Below, in pieces: positions 16,691-25,830 of a stretch of DNA of 64,000 bases. Source of the stretch: Virgisporangium ochraceum. GTDB lineage: Bacteria; Actinomycetota; Actinomycetes; Mycobacteriales; Micromonosporaceae. Position 1 is the first letter of the stretch. Each line of letters begins with the position of its first letter. Location: the NCBI RefSeq assembly GCF_016863655.1, contig NZ_BOPH01000102.1, positions 1 to 64,000 of the forward strand. The letters are read 5' to 3'. The notes under the pieces are model-generated. The model did no database searches, was not told the DNA's origin, and saw nothing but the letters and a program-made list of their open reading frames with translations. The translations under genes and the position numbers were made by a program.

Positions 16691-17936
16691 ATGGGGCGAA
16701 CCGCGGGGTTCCAGCAGGCGGCCGGTGCCGACGACTGGCGCGTCCTCGACGCCGGCGTGGGCGCCTGGTTCGAGGCGCCGTCGATGACCGCGGGCGCGGC
16801 GCTCGTGCGGCGTATCGCCGACCTGTCCGCCGCCACCGGCCCGCCGGACGTGGACCTGCGGCCCGGCGGGGTGCGCGTGCGGATCGCCCCGACCGGTGAT
16901 CCCACCCCGGCCGACGCGGAGTTCGCGCGCGGACTCGGCCGCGGCCCGGGACCTGGGACTGGCCGCGGACCCGGCCGTCCTCCAGACGGTGCGGCTCGTG
17001 ATCGAGACCGCGGACGGGCCGTTGCTCCTGCCGTTCTGGCGCACCGTGCTCGCCTACGAGCCGGTCGGCGCCGACGGGCTCCGGGACCCGTCGCGCCGCG
17101 ATCCCGGGCTGTCGTTCCGGCCGAGCCCGCACCGGCCGCTGCGTGACCGGATCCACGTCGACGTGGTCCGCGCGCCCGACGCGGTCGAGGCGGCGCGTGC
17201 CGCCGTCGAACAGAAGCCGTTCGGCCCGTACGGGGTCGCGCTCGCCGACGCCGACGGGAACGAGGTCGACGTGGTCCCCGGCGACCGGCTCTCCCCGCGG
17301 CCGGAGACCGCCGACTGGCAGGTGCTGTTCGCCGCGATGGCGTTCTACCCCGTCGACCGGCCCGCGCGGGCGGCCGACCTCGCGTCGGCGGTCGCCGGTC
17401 TGGCCGACGACGCCGGGCTGCCGCTGATGGTCGACCTGCGCCCCGACGGCGTCACGATCGACGGTGGGAAGGACCAGTGGGAGGACGGCGAGGGCTCCGC
17501 CACGCCGCGGTTCGTGGACCTGGCCGGCCGGATCCAGACCGCGGCGCGCGACCTGGGGCTGTCCGCCGACCCGACGCGCCCGCGGTTCGTCCAGCTCGGC
17601 CTCGACGCGGTCGACCTTCCCGCGGTGCGCGCGTTCTGGGCGGCCGTCCTCGGCTACAGCGAGGACCAGCGGCCGTTCCTGACCGACATCTACGACCCCC
17701 GCCGGCTGAATCCGGTCCTGTTCTTCCAGCCCATGGACGCGTCGGACGCGGAGCGGCGGCGGCAGCGCAACCGCGTCCACCTCGAGCTGTTCGTCGCCGA
17801 CGACCACGCGCAGACCCGCGTCGACGCGGCGGTGGCCGCGGGGGGACGGGTCCTCGCCGGGTCGACCGCCGAGCGCCGGACCCTCGTCGACCCGGAGGGC
17901 AACGAGGTGGCCCTCGTGTCGTTGCGGCGGCAGTAG
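16691..17936 (+). pseudogene. Tandem PCD-like/VOC fusion protein with a frameshift near 16930
   Basis: The product would be about 415 residues: two repeats of a pterin-carbinolamine-dehydratase-like module (DWRVLDAGVGAWFEAPS, then DWQVLFAAMAFYPVDRPA) each followed by a VOC domain ending in a DADGNEVDVV or DPEGNEVALV metal motif. The first frame starts at ATG 16691 and runs into nonsense after FAR. The second frame picks up SAAARDLGLAADP from about 16935. Loss of one CG from the CGCGCG run at 16924-16930 explains it. Everything else is intact, so this may be a recent mutation or a sequencing error. The function is unknown. Confidence 0.65.
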
Positions 17937-17947
17937 CCCGCCGCCCG

Positions 17948-19213
17948 CTACGGCTTCACGATCTGCAGCAGCCACTCCAGGCCGCGACCCTGATGGACGA
18001 CGGCGAAGATCACCGCGACGAGCAGCGCGGTCCACGCGAGTCCGAAGATCACGCGGTGGGCCCTCTCCACGCCGTCGGCCACCTGGGCGACCAGAAGGCC
18101 GACCCGTCCGGGCGCCGGCGGGCGGAGAACCTCGTGCGGCTGGCCGTCGGGGTCGAACGGGGCGACGAGGGCGGCCAGCTCCCCGTACCGCCCGTGACGT
18201 CTCGGCCCGACCATGACGGTGGTCGCGAGTCTCAACGTGTTCCGCAGCTCCTCCGGGAGCCGGTCCGTGAGCGACGCCCGGCTCGCCAGGTACAGCCCCA
18301 CCTTCCGCTCCGTGGCGCGGAGCAGGGTCGCCAGGGGATGGCTGACGCCGACGGTGCCGGTCGGGTGCTCCAGCCTGCGCGCCACGGCGATCAGGCACCT
18401 GCCGGCGTCGACCAGGTCCGGGCGGTGGACGAGCGGATCAGCCGGCAGGCGCGGGTCGTACGCGCGTAAGGCTCCGGCCGGCTCCCGCGCCAGACAACGA
18501 CCGATGGCGCGGTGCGCCCGCGTCACCGGGAAGTACGAGGCGACGACCCGGACGCCGATGGCCGTCGTACAGACCACGAGGGTCCACCCGGCGACGGCCC
18601 CGACAAGCGCGGAGACCTTGACCGCCGCCGCGGCGTCGCCGGCGGCGACCTGCAGGGCCCGGACGGCCGAGGCGAGCACGGCGTACAGCCCCGAGAACAC
18701 CGTGCACACGTGCAGGTACCGGTACCAGAACAGGTTCAGGGCGGCCTTCGTCCGCACCCTGGTGTGGAAGTCCGCGGCCGGCAGGTCCAGCGGCGGCAGA
18801 CCCAGGCGCGGGGCCCAGGCCCCCAACCGGAACGTCGCGGCGTAGACCAGCGAGCCCGCCACGACGGCCGCGGACGCGGCGAGACACACGACGGCCAGCG
18901 GGACCGCGAGCAGCGACGCGCCGGCCGCGGCCAGCGGCACCCACAGGGCGATCACGTACGTCAGGCAGAGCACCACCGCGAGCGGCGCGACCTGCATGGC
19001 CAGCCAGCCGAGCCGGTCCCGCGGCACCGACCGCCACCCGGCCGGGCCGACGAACGCGGTCAGCGATCCGGAGCGGCGCAGCCGGAAGAACATCGGTGTC
19101 GGCGACTCGGCGTGCAGCACCCGGACCACGAGGGCCATGGACGACATGCCGCTGACGACGATGAACACCCCGACGGGGAACAGCATCTCCGTCGCCATCA
19201 CGCCCCAGGTCAC
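17948..19213 (-). CDS. Polytopic membrane protein of unknown function
   Basis: 421 residues. An N-terminal hydrophobic segment (MLFPVGVFIVVSGMSSMALVV) is followed by a paired block at about residues 70-130, another at about 170-230, and a final helix (AWTALLVAVIFAVV). The cytoplasmic middle contains YFPVTRAHRAIGRCLARE and a helical RCLIAVARRLEHP stretch. I recognise no domain. The last helix follows QVADGVERAHRVIFG, which looks like a membrane anchor. It is transcribed alone, convergent with the VOC protein. Confidence 0.72.
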   Translation of the reverse strand: MTWGVMATEMLFPVGVFIVVSGMSSMALVVRVLHAESPTPMFFRLRRSGSLTAFVGPAGWRSVPRDRLGWLAMQVAPLAVVLCLTYVIALWVPLAAAGASLLAVPLAVVCLAASAAVVAGSLVYAATFRLGAWAPRLGLPPLDLPAADFHTRVRTKAALNLFWYRYLHVCTVFSGLYAVLASAVRALQVAAGDAAAAVKVSALVGAVAGWTLVVCTTAIGVRVVASYFPVTRAHRAIGRCLAREPAGALRAYDPRLPADPLVHRPDLVDAGRCLIAVARRLEHPTGTVGVSHPLATLLRATERKVGLYLASRASLTDRLPEELRNTLRLATTVMVGPRRHGRYGELAALVAPFDPDGQPHEVLRPPAPGRVGLLVAQVADGVERAHRVIFGLAWTALLVAVIFAVVHQGRGLEWLLQIVKP

Positions 19214-19332
19214 GGCACTCCCATCGACGGACCCGGCGTCGGAGGCGGTGCGCGGGTCGTGCGGTAACGCGCAGCTTATGCCGCCGCGGGAATTCGGCCG
19301 CCGGGTGATCGCGTCCGGGGGACGATGTCGGG

Positions 19333-21003
19333 GTGAGATGGCTCAGGCGGGGTGGTCGACCCGACCCGCGCGTGGAGGTCGACGGGCGGTCGCTGCTGGG
19401 GGCCGTCGAGGCGGCCGCCGGGTCCGCCGACAGGGGCTGGCAGGGGCTGGACGTCCTGGTGCGCGCGCTGGTCGACGTCGACGCGGCCGGCGACGACGGG
19501 CTGGCCCGTGCGGCGCTGCGGGTGCTCGGGCAGCGGCCGGCCCTGGTCACCCGGATCGACGAGCACGCCCGGCGGGTGCTGTGGTCGGCGACCGGCGCGA
19601 CCCCGTTTCTCGACGGGCCGGTGGCCCGCCTCCACGAGGCGACACCCGGCCCGGTTGCGGTCGCCGTGGCCAGCACCCACCGCGACGGGCGGATCCGGGA
19701 ACGGGCGGTGGCCGCGATGCTCGACCGGCCGTTGCCGGAGCTGATGCCGTTTCTGGCGCTGCGAACCGGGGACTGGGTCGGGCCCGTCCGTGACCGGGCG
19801 CGCGCCGGCCTGGCGCTGCTGCTCGCCGACGACGACGGCGACGGGGACGGCGGCGGGGACGGCGGCGGGGACGGCGGCGGGGACGGCGGCGGGGACGGCG
19901 GCGGCGGGTACCTGGCCGCGGTGCTGCCGACGACGGTGCTGATGCGGCCCCGGCTCCGGGGCGGGTTCGTGCACGGTCAGGCGCTGGCCGCGCTGATCAC
20001 CGCACCGGAGCCGGTTCGTCGGGCGTTGGCCGGTACCGGCGACCGGCGGTTGCGGCGGTTCGTCTTCGACGTGGCCCTGGCGCAGGGCGGGATGCGCGTG
20101 GACGACCTCGTCGCCGTGGCCGAGTCCGACGACGACGTCCGGATCCGGGTGCGGGCCGCCGAAGCGGCCTGCCGGGAGGCGGTGTGGACCCGGCGGGTGC
20201 GGGTCCTGCGGCGCCTGGCCGGCCACCGCCGCGCCGAGGTGCGGGTGGTCGCGCTCACCGGACTGGCCCGCATCGGCGAGACCGCCACCGTCGCCGCGTC
20301 TCTCGACGACGGGGCCCCGCTGGTCCGGGCGCTGGCCCGCGCCGCCGCGGCCGGTCTCGGCACCGACGTGCCCGGGCACTACCGGGTCGCGGTCACCGCG
20401 CCGGTTCCGGCCGTGGGTGCCGTCATGGGACTGGCGGAGGCCGGCTCGGTCGCGGATGCCGCACTGCTACGGCCGTTGCTGACGCACGCCGACCGGACCG
20501 TCCGCGCCGCCGCCGTGCGGGCGCTGCGCCAGCTGGACGCCGTTGACGTCGAGGGGACACTGCCGCTGCTGCACGACCCCTCGCCGGCCGTCGTCCGGGA
20601 GGCGACAGCGGCGCTGCGACCGTTTCCGCGGCGGGTACCGGAGGAGGTCGCCTGGCAGCTGCTGGCCCATCCACGCATGGAGCTCCGTCGAGCCGGCTAC
20701 CGGCTGCTGCGCGACCGGTCCACCGCGGTCCATCTGCGCGCGGCCCTCACCCTCGCCGTCGACCCGCATCCCGACCTGGCCCGCCGCGGCCTGGCCGACG
20801 TCACCCGCCTCGCCCGCGACGCGGCCCTGCCGTCGCGGCGCCGCGGTACGCCACCCGACCTGACGGCCACGGCCGACGGGCACGACCGGCTTGCCGCGCT
20901 GGTCCAGCGGGCCGCGCCCGCGCTCGGCCCCGGTACCACCGGCCAGCTGATGGCCTGGCTCGCCGCCACCGCGCCCACCCACCGCGACGGCGCACACCCG
21001 TGA
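19333..21003 (+). CDS. HEAT/PBS-lyase-type repeat protein
   Basis: 556 residues made almost wholly of paired-helix repeats (VRDRARAGLALLL, VRIRVRAAEAACREAV, VRVVALTGLARIGE, VRAAAVRALRQLDAVD, VVREATAALRPFP). It is an alpha solenoid for protein-protein contact. A Gly/Asp linker encoded by a 12-bp tandem repeat interrupts it at about residues 170-190. GTG 19333 follows GATGTCGGG, a weak ribosome site. There are no catalytic motifs; its partner is unknown. Confidence 0.85.
   Translation: MRWLRRGGRPDPRVEVDGRSLLGAVEAAAGSADRGWQGLDVLVRALVDVDAAGDDGLARAALRVLGQRPALVTRIDEHARRVLWSATGATPFLDGPVARLHEATPGPVAVAVASTHRDGRIRERAVAAMLDRPLPELMPFLALRTGDWVGPVRDRARAGLALLLADDDGDGDGGGDGGGDGGGDGGGDGGGGYLAAVLPTTVLMRPRLRGGFVHGQALAALITAPEPVRRALAGTGDRRLRRFVFDVALAQGGMRVDDLVAVAESDDDVRIRVRAAEAACREAVWTRRVRVLRRLAGHRRAEVRVVALTGLARIGETATVAASLDDGAPLVRALARAAAAGLGTDVPGHYRVAVTAPVPAVGAVMGLAEAGSVADAALLRPLLTHADRTVRAAAVRALRQLDAVDVEGTLPLLHDPSPAVVREATAALRPFPRRVPEEVAWQLLAHPRMELRRAGYRLLRDRSTAVHLRAALTLAVDPHPDLARRGLADVTRLARDAALPSRRRGTPPDLTATADGHDRLAALVQRAAPALGPGTTGQLMAWLAATAPTHRDGAHP
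19843..19902 (+). repeat. Five tandem copies of GGGGACGGCGGC inside the HEAT-repeat gene
   Basis: Five exact 12-bp units encode a Gly-Asp-Gly-Gly linker. Because the unit is a multiple of three, slippage would lengthen or shorten the loop without breaking the frame. Confidence 0.9.
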
Positions 21004-21096
21004 CCCCCGCGTCGCGTCGCCGGACCCGCGGAAACGTGTGGTGCCCGGCCGCGTCCCGCGCCTACCGTGACGGGGCATGGTGCGGCGGTTCGGGGG

Positions 21097-21486
21097 ATGG
21101 TGAGGCGGGTGGCGCGACGGGATCCGCAGGAGAAGAAGGCGCTGAGCTACGCGCGCGACCGGCGTAACGCCTACGGCGAGAACGACAAGAGCTCACGCAG
21201 GAACATCCGCCGCAACAAGCGGATACCGAACCGTGTCGACCGGCATCGCGACCATCAGGTGCTGACGACGGCGGTCGGGCGCGTCGTTCCGGAGCTCGCC
21301 GAGTCGGCCGAGGTCACGCTGCTCGCGACGACGTCCCGGTGGATCTCGTGGGGGTGGCGCAAAAGCGGCGACGCGCCGTTGGCCGACGTCGTGGAGTACA
21401 AGCTGCGCCGCCGGGTCCGCCTCGGAATGGCCGACGAGGCCGCGACGCAGGCCCGCATCGAGCGCATCCGGCGCCGTACCCGGTAG
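21097..21486 (+). CDS. Conserved hypothetical basic protein
   Basis: 129 residues. The highly basic N-terminal half includes KKALSYARDRRNAYGENDKS and a run of Arg/Asn (SSRRNIRRNKRIPNRVDRHR). A helical C-terminal half follows, with TSRWISWGWRKSGDAPL and a second basic helix. It has the look of a small nucleic-acid-associated protein; I recall similar conserved hypotheticals but no function. ATG 21097 or GTG 21100. Confidence 0.68.
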   Translation: MVRRVARRDPQEKKALSYARDRRNAYGENDKSSRRNIRRNKRIPNRVDRHRDHQVLTTAVGRVVPELAESAEVTLLATTSRWISWGWRKSGDAPLADVVEYKLRRRVRLGMADEAATQARIERIRRRTR

Positions 21487-21498
21487 CGGGCCGCGTAC

Positions 21499-22398
21499 TC
21501 AGAGGCCCGCGAGGACGCGGCCGAGGGCCGCCCGGCCCGCGGGTCCCCAGGCCGGCTTGCCGCCGGGCAGGCCGCGGTCGCCGTTGCGGCCCATCAGCAT
21601 CAGGAACAGGCTCTTCATCGCGGCCAGCCCGCGTGCCCGCCGGACGGTCGCCCCGTCGGCCCGGGCGTAGCGGTCGAAGAAGCGCGCGGCGCCCCCCGCG
21701 GGGAGCAGCAGCCAGGCCGCCGCCAGGTCCCACGCGGGGTCGCCGGCGAAGAGCGCGCCGAAGTCGACGACGCCGGCCAGCGTTCCGTCGGCGACGACGA
21801 CGTTCGCGGGGTGGAGGTCACCGTGCACCCACACCCGCGGTCCCCGCCACCCGGCGGTCGCCACCGCGTCGGCCCAGACGGCCCGGACGTCGTCCGCGGC
21901 GACGTCGCCGAGGTCGACCGACCGCAGGAAGTGCTCGAACCCGCCCGTGCACTCGCTCGGGTGGGCCCCGAAGTCCGAGGCGGCCGGGGCGTCGGCGGGC
22001 GCCTCCACGTGCAGCGCCGCGAGAGACGCCGCCAGCGTGTCGGCGGCGTGGTCGCCGCGGGTGATCGGGGCGAGGTCGAGGGGCGTGCCGTCGACCCACG
22101 TCATGACGGTCCAGATCTTCGGGAAACGCTCCGACGGCGTGCCGCTGCGCACCGGGGTCGGTACCGGAAGCGGCAGGCGCGGGGCCAGCACCGGCAGCCA
22201 GCGCCGCTCCTTGAGCTGCGGCCCGGGGCCGGTGTCCATCCGCTGCATGCGGACGACCAGGTCGTCGCCGAGGCGCCACATCTGGTTGCCCCAGCCACCG
22301 TCGACCTCACGGACGGGAAGGCCGGCCAGATCCGGGTGCTGCTCCCGCAGCAGGCCGCGGACCAGATCCGCGCTGACCCCGGTCTCGGCTTCAGTCAT
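21499..22398 (-). CDS. Aminoglycoside phosphotransferase (APH) family kinase
   Basis: 299-residue small-molecule kinase with the APH fold. An N-terminal lobe (DGGWGNQMWRLGDDLVVRMQR, catalytic Lys replaced by Arg in VVRM as in several APH relatives) precedes WVHGDLHPANVVVADG (HGDxxxxN catalytic loop) and GVVDFGALFAGDPAWDLA (metal-binding D-F-G). ATG 22398 is preferred; upstream in-frame codons look non-coding. The substrate is unknown (aminoglycoside, hydroxyurea or amino alcohol are all possible). Confidence 0.9.
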   Translation of the reverse strand: MTEAETGVSADLVRGLLREQHPDLAGLPVREVDGGWGNQMWRLGDDLVVRMQRMDTGPGPQLKERRWLPVLAPRLPLPVPTPVRSGTPSERFPKIWTVMTWVDGTPLDLAPITRGDHAADTLAASLAALHVEAPADAPAASDFGAHPSECTGGFEHFLRSVDLGDVAADDVRAVWADAVATAGWRGPRVWVHGDLHPANVVVADGTLAGVVDFGALFAGDPAWDLAAAWLLLPAGGAARFFDRYARADGATVRRARGLAAMKSLFLMLMGRNGDRGLPGGKPAWGPAGRAALGRVLAGL

Positions 22399-22440
22399 CG
22401 GCGCCACGGTACCCGACGGCGGCGGCCACACCGGTTCGGC

Positions 22441-22453
22441 GTCCACTGTGGAC
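22441..22453. repeat. Dispersed 13-bp palindrome, copy 3
   Basis: GTCCACTGTGGAC, intergenic, between the APH gene start and the DUF4253 gene end. Confidence 0.6.
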
Positions 22454-22471
22454 AGACCGGCGGGGGCCGGT

Positions 22472-23284
22472 TCAGTCCCACCAGAACGACCAGATCGGCG
22501 CGTCGACGAGCTGGCCGGCGTAGCCGGCGAGGTCGGTCGCGGCGCCCTGCCAGACGTTGTCGGGACAGAACGCGAAGTGCTCCGCGGCGACGTGGAGCGC
22601 GGCGGCCGCGTCGGTCGGTGGCGCCGCGACGCTCAGGTACAGCTCGGCGTACCCCACGCCGATGACGCGCGCGGCGAAGCGGTCCTCCCAGGAGCGCAGG
22701 ACGGCCGACAGCTTCGCCGTGTCGTTCTCGACATTCGCCGGGCCCTGCCATCCGGCGGTGGTGACCGAGTCGGCGCCGCGGGTGGCGGCGACCAGGCCGA
22801 GCCGCAGCTTCGGGTTGTCGGCGAGCATGAAGGCCACGCACTCGTCGGCGTGCAGGTCGGGATCGTCACCGACCGGCAGCGGCGCGGCCGGGCCCGGCCA
22901 GCGCTGCCCGTAGGGCGCGGTGACCGCGAGGCGTTCCGGCTGCGACAGGCGGTCGGCGTCGTCGGTGCGGGTGTGGTCGGCCCACCAGCCGGCCAGCAGG
23001 GTCGCCGCGTCCCACCCGCCGGGGTCGGACATGTCGGCCGGCCACAGTTCGCCGTCGTCCCAGGGGCGGGCGGTGTCGCCGCCGAGGTGGTCGAGCAGCA
23101 GCGGCCACAGGCCGGAGGTCGCGTGCGTCGCGCGCAACGCGGTCCACAACGGCGCGGTGGCGGGTCCGTCGCTGACCCAGAGGGCCGGCTGCCCGTCGTC
23201 GCCGTGCACGACGCGGCCCTCGGGGAGTGCGAGCGCGTCGGGAAGCGCGGCCACGAGACGGGACAGGTCGGGGGAGACGGACAT
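22472..23284 (-). CDS. DUF4253 domain-containing protein
   Basis: 270 residues, cytoplasmic. The C-terminal DUF4253 region includes ENDTAKLSAVLRSWEDRFAA, RVIGVGYAELYLSVAAPP, AAEHFAFCPDNVWQG and the final aromatic APIWSFWWD. Members occur near toxin-immunity or stress genes, but the function is not established. The start is ATG 23284, in a context of only modest Shine-Dalgarno quality. Confidence 0.82.
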   Translation of the reverse strand: MSVSPDLSRLVAALPDALALPEGRVVHGDDGQPALWVSDGPATAPLWTALRATHATSGLWPLLLDHLGGDTARPWDDGELWPADMSDPGGWDAATLLAGWWADHTRTDDADRLSQPERLAVTAPYGQRWPGPAAPLPVGDDPDLHADECVAFMLADNPKLRLGLVAATRGADSVTTAGWQGPANVENDTAKLSAVLRSWEDRFAARVIGVGYAELYLSVAAPPTDAAAALHVAAEHFAFCPDNVWQGAATDLAGYAGQLVDAPIWSFWWD

Positions 23285-23358
23285 GGCACGGAGCATAGGC
23301 GGCGGCCCACCCACGACCGCCGGCCGACCGGCCCGGCGCCGGGGCGCGCCGAGCGGAG

Positions 23359-24156
23359 TCAGTGCCAGTCCAGGGTGGCGCCGAGCGAGGCGGTGAGGCG
23401 GGTGACCGTCCGGCGGCTCGTCTGGTCGCCGGCGTGCCCGGGCAGCCAGGCACAGGCGATGTACGCGGCGACGACGGTGGCGGTGGCGCAGGCGGCGGCC
23501 AGGCAGTCCTCGATCCGGGCGAGGGAGGGACCGGGCCCGGAGGGGAAGCGGGCGCCGGGCAGTTCGGCGCCGTCGATGACGTCGATGTCGAGATGGAGGT
23601 GGACGGGGACGTCGCCGAGCCGGCCGAGGGCGTCGGTGACCGCGGCGGGATCGGCGGGCACGCGGTGGACGCGACTGGTGGCGAGGGCGTCGTGCTCGGC
23701 CGGGTCGAGGTCCCGGGCGTCGGCGAGAACGACGCTGGTCTCGGGGACCGGGCGCAGCCCGATCGCGTCGTCTAACAGGCCGGGTGTGCGACCGGTCAGC
23801 ATGGCCAGCGCCATGCCGCCGAGGTAGCCGCTCGTCGAGATCGCGGGGGTGTTGAAGTCGCCGTGCGCGTCCAGCCACAGGACGGCCAGGTCGCTGTGAC
23901 GGCGCTGCACCCCGGCCACCGCCGCCCGCGTGGTGGGGCAGTCGCCGGACAGCACCAGGGGCCTGGCCGCCCGCGTCACCGCGTCGACGGTGGCCCGGTG
24001 CAGCAGGTTCATCCGGGCGGGGACGGGACCGGCGGGGAGAGCCGGGCGGACGACCTCGGTCGCGCCGACGGGCACCGGAAAGTCCGGGAGGTGCTCGTCG
24101 AGGTGCCACGGCGTGACGATGAGATCCCATCCGCCGCCGGTGCTGTGGTCAGCCAC
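23359..24156 (-). CDS. Arginase/agmatinase-superfamily protein with a Cys at a metal-ligand position
   Basis: 265 residues of the ureohydrolase fold. DAHGD (residues 96-100) and DID (190-192) preserve the aspartate and histidine manganese ligands. The first loop, normally GGDH, reads SGDC (70-73), so one His ligand is Cys. That variant occurs in a divergent actinobacterial group whose substrate is unknown. GTG 24156 overlaps the GntR gene by eight bases, so the two are coupled. It is likely a hydrolase of a guanidino or formimino compound, or a non-canonical member. Confidence 0.82.
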   Translation of the reverse strand: MADHSTGGGWDLIVTPWHLDEHLPDFPVPVGATEVVRPALPAGPVPARMNLLHRATVDAVTRAARPLVLSGDCPTTRAAVAGVQRRHSDLAVLWLDAHGDFNTPAISTSGYLGGMALAMLTGRTPGLLDDAIGLRPVPETSVVLADARDLDPAEHDALATSRVHRVPADPAAVTDALGRLGDVPVHLHLDIDVIDGAELPGARFPSGPGPSLARIEDCLAAACATATVVAAYIACAWLPGHAGDQTSRRTVTRLTASLGATLDWH

Positions 24157-24862
24157 GAGGGTCCTTCCGGCGCTGGTCGAGGAGGTCGAGTAGGCGTCGC
24201 AGCTCGGCGGCGCCGGCCCGCAGGTGCGTGGTGAGCTCGGCCCTGGCCCGCTCCGGGGTGCCGCGCAGCGCTTCCAGGAGCTGACGGTGGTCGTCCGTGG
24301 TGCGGCCGAGCTCGCGGCGGGACCGTTCGGACAGTGCCAGGGCGAGGCGCTGTTCCTGCTGGAGCTGTTCGTGGTAGCGGCGCAGCCGGGCGCTGCCGGT
24401 GGCCGCGACCAGGGTCGCGTGGAACCGCCGGTCACCGTCGAGTACGGCCGCGGTGTCGCCGCGGTCGAAGGCGTGCTCGATCCGCTCGACCAGGCCGGCG
24501 AGGGCCGCGTAGACCGCCGGGTCCCGGTGCCCGGTGAGGGCGTCAGCCGCGGCCAGCTCCACGGCGGCGCGGGCGGCGTAGATGTCGGTCACGTCCGCGG
24601 CGGTGATCTCGGCGACCACGATGCCGCGGTTCATCCGGTAGTGCACCAGGCCCTCGCTCTCGAGGGTCCGCGCGGCCTCCCGGAGGGTGCTCCGGGAGAT
24701 GCCGAGCTCGCTGGCCAGGGCGGCTTCGCGCAGCGGCGTGCCCGGCAGCAGCCGCCCGGACAGGATGGCCTGCCGGACGGCGTCGGCGGCCTGCTCGGTG
24801 GTGCTCCGCCGCCGGATGGCAGCACCCAGCCCGGCGATCGGGCTCGTCACGTCGCCATCCAT
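24149..24862 (-). CDS. GntR/FadR-subfamily regulator
   Basis: 237 residues. The winged helix is at about residues 20-85 (LREAALASELGISRSTLREA, SEGLVHYRMNRGIVVAEI), followed by an FCD effector domain whose metal-binding His/Asp set is visible (RRFHATLVAATGS, TTHLRAGAAEL). ATG 24862 lies just downstream of a 27-bp palindrome at 24873-24899, so autoregulation is likely. The downstream arginase homologue overlaps it and is the natural target; the effector is probably that enzyme's substrate or product. Confidence 0.92.
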   Translation of the reverse strand: MDGDVTSPIAGLGAAIRRRSTTEQAADAVRQAILSGRLLPGTPLREAALASELGISRSTLREAARTLESEGLVHYRMNRGIVVAEITAADVTDIYAARAAVELAAADALTGHRDPAVYAALAGLVERIEHAFDRGDTAAVLDGDRRFHATLVAATGSARLRRYHEQLQQEQRLALALSERSRRELGRTTDDHRQLLEALRGTPERARAELTTHLRAGAAELRRLLDLLDQRRKDPRG

Positions 24863-24872
24863 AACCGCAACC

Positions 24873-24899
24873 TTGCCAGATTGCCGGACAATCTGGCAA
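24873..24899. promoter_or_regulatory. GntR operator candidate (27-bp palindrome)
   Basis: Perfect arms TTGCCAGATTG (24873-24883) and CAATCTGGCAA (24889-24899) around CCGGA, ten bases before the GntR start codon and about 100 bases before the divergent SCO6745-like gene. Confidence 0.72.
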
Positions 24900-25002
24900 C
24901 CGGGGCACCCGGACGGGAGGAATGTTCGACGGTGCTGTCGGATCGGAGCGGCCGCGTTCGTCGCGCGAATGGACCCGACGCCCCCGGACAAGGAGCCGCA
25001 CC

Positions 25003-25830
25003 ATGGCCACGATCGCCCGTCGCATGTTCGAGCTGCTGGAGCCGATCTGCCTCGTCACCTACTTCGCGGACGAGTGCAACGAGGAGCTGGCCGCGCTCGG
25101 CCACCGCACCTACTGGGACGGCTACTTCGCCAGCCGCGCCGCGCCGCTGGGTCGGGTGCCGGCGCAGGTCGTGCACGCGGCCTTCTACAGCTTCGCCGAG
25201 GGGGAGGCCGCGCGGCACATCCCGAGCGCCTGGGAGACGATCCCGCCCGAGGCGTCGATCGCCGCCCGGGAGCGGGGCAGTGCCGCCTCCCTGCGGCGGA
25301 TCCTCGGGGAGGAGATGGCGGGCTCAGCGGGTCTCGTCCGCGCCGCCGACCTGACCACGAGGGCCGCGACCGGCGCGCCCACGGCGGGCCGGGTGATGTA
25401 CGCCGGGATGCGGACCCTCGCGGTGCCGGGCGACCCGGTCGCCCGGCTGTGGCACTCGGCGACGATGCTGCGGGAACACCGGGGGGACGGGCATGTCGCG
25501 GCCCTGGTCGGCGAGCGCATCGGCGGCACGGAGGCCCACGTGCTGTCCGCGCTCGGGATGGGCATCTACCCGGCGGAGTCGTTCGGGCGCATCCACCACC
25601 TGCCGAAGGACCGGCTGGCCGCGGTGATGGACGGCCTGCGCGACCGCGGGCTCGTCGACGCCGACGGCCGGCTCACCGACGCCGGCCGCGAGACCAGGGG
25701 CCGTATCGAGGCCCGGACCGACGACCTCGCCGCCGCGCCGTACGACGCGCTCCCGCCGGCCGAGCTCGCCGAGCTGGTCCGCGAGCTGGAACCCATCACC
25801 GCGACGCTGGTGGCCGCCGGGTCACGCTGA
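25003..25830 (+). CDS. SCO6745-family protein (helix-rich, winged-helix-like)
   Basis: 275 residues. The family pattern is visible throughout: RRMFELLEPICLVTYFADE, YWDGYFASRAAPLG, ALGMGIYPAESFGRIHHLPK and the closing GLVDADGRLTDAGRETRGRIE winged-helix segment. Relatives are often annotated SalK-like; their role is unproven. The start is ATG 25003 after AAGGAG. It is divergent from the GntR gene and shares the palindrome region, so it may also be under GntR control. Its 3' end overlaps the convergent winged-helix gene by nine bases. Confidence 0.88.
   Translation: MATIARRMFELLEPICLVTYFADECNEELAALGHRTYWDGYFASRAAPLGRVPAQVVHAAFYSFAEGEAARHIPSAWETIPPEASIAARERGSAASLRRILGEEMAGSAGLVRAADLTTRAATGAPTAGRVMYAGMRTLAVPGDPVARLWHSATMLREHRGDGHVAALVGERIGGTEAHVLSALGMGIYPAESFGRIHHLPKDRLAAVMDGLRDRGLVDADGRLTDAGRETRGRIEARTDDLAAAPYDALPPAELAELVRELEPITATLVAAGSR

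Noticed and set aside
19843-19902. CRISPR-like array
   Set aside because: The 12-bp units abut without spacers and encode a Gly/Asp linker in a gene.
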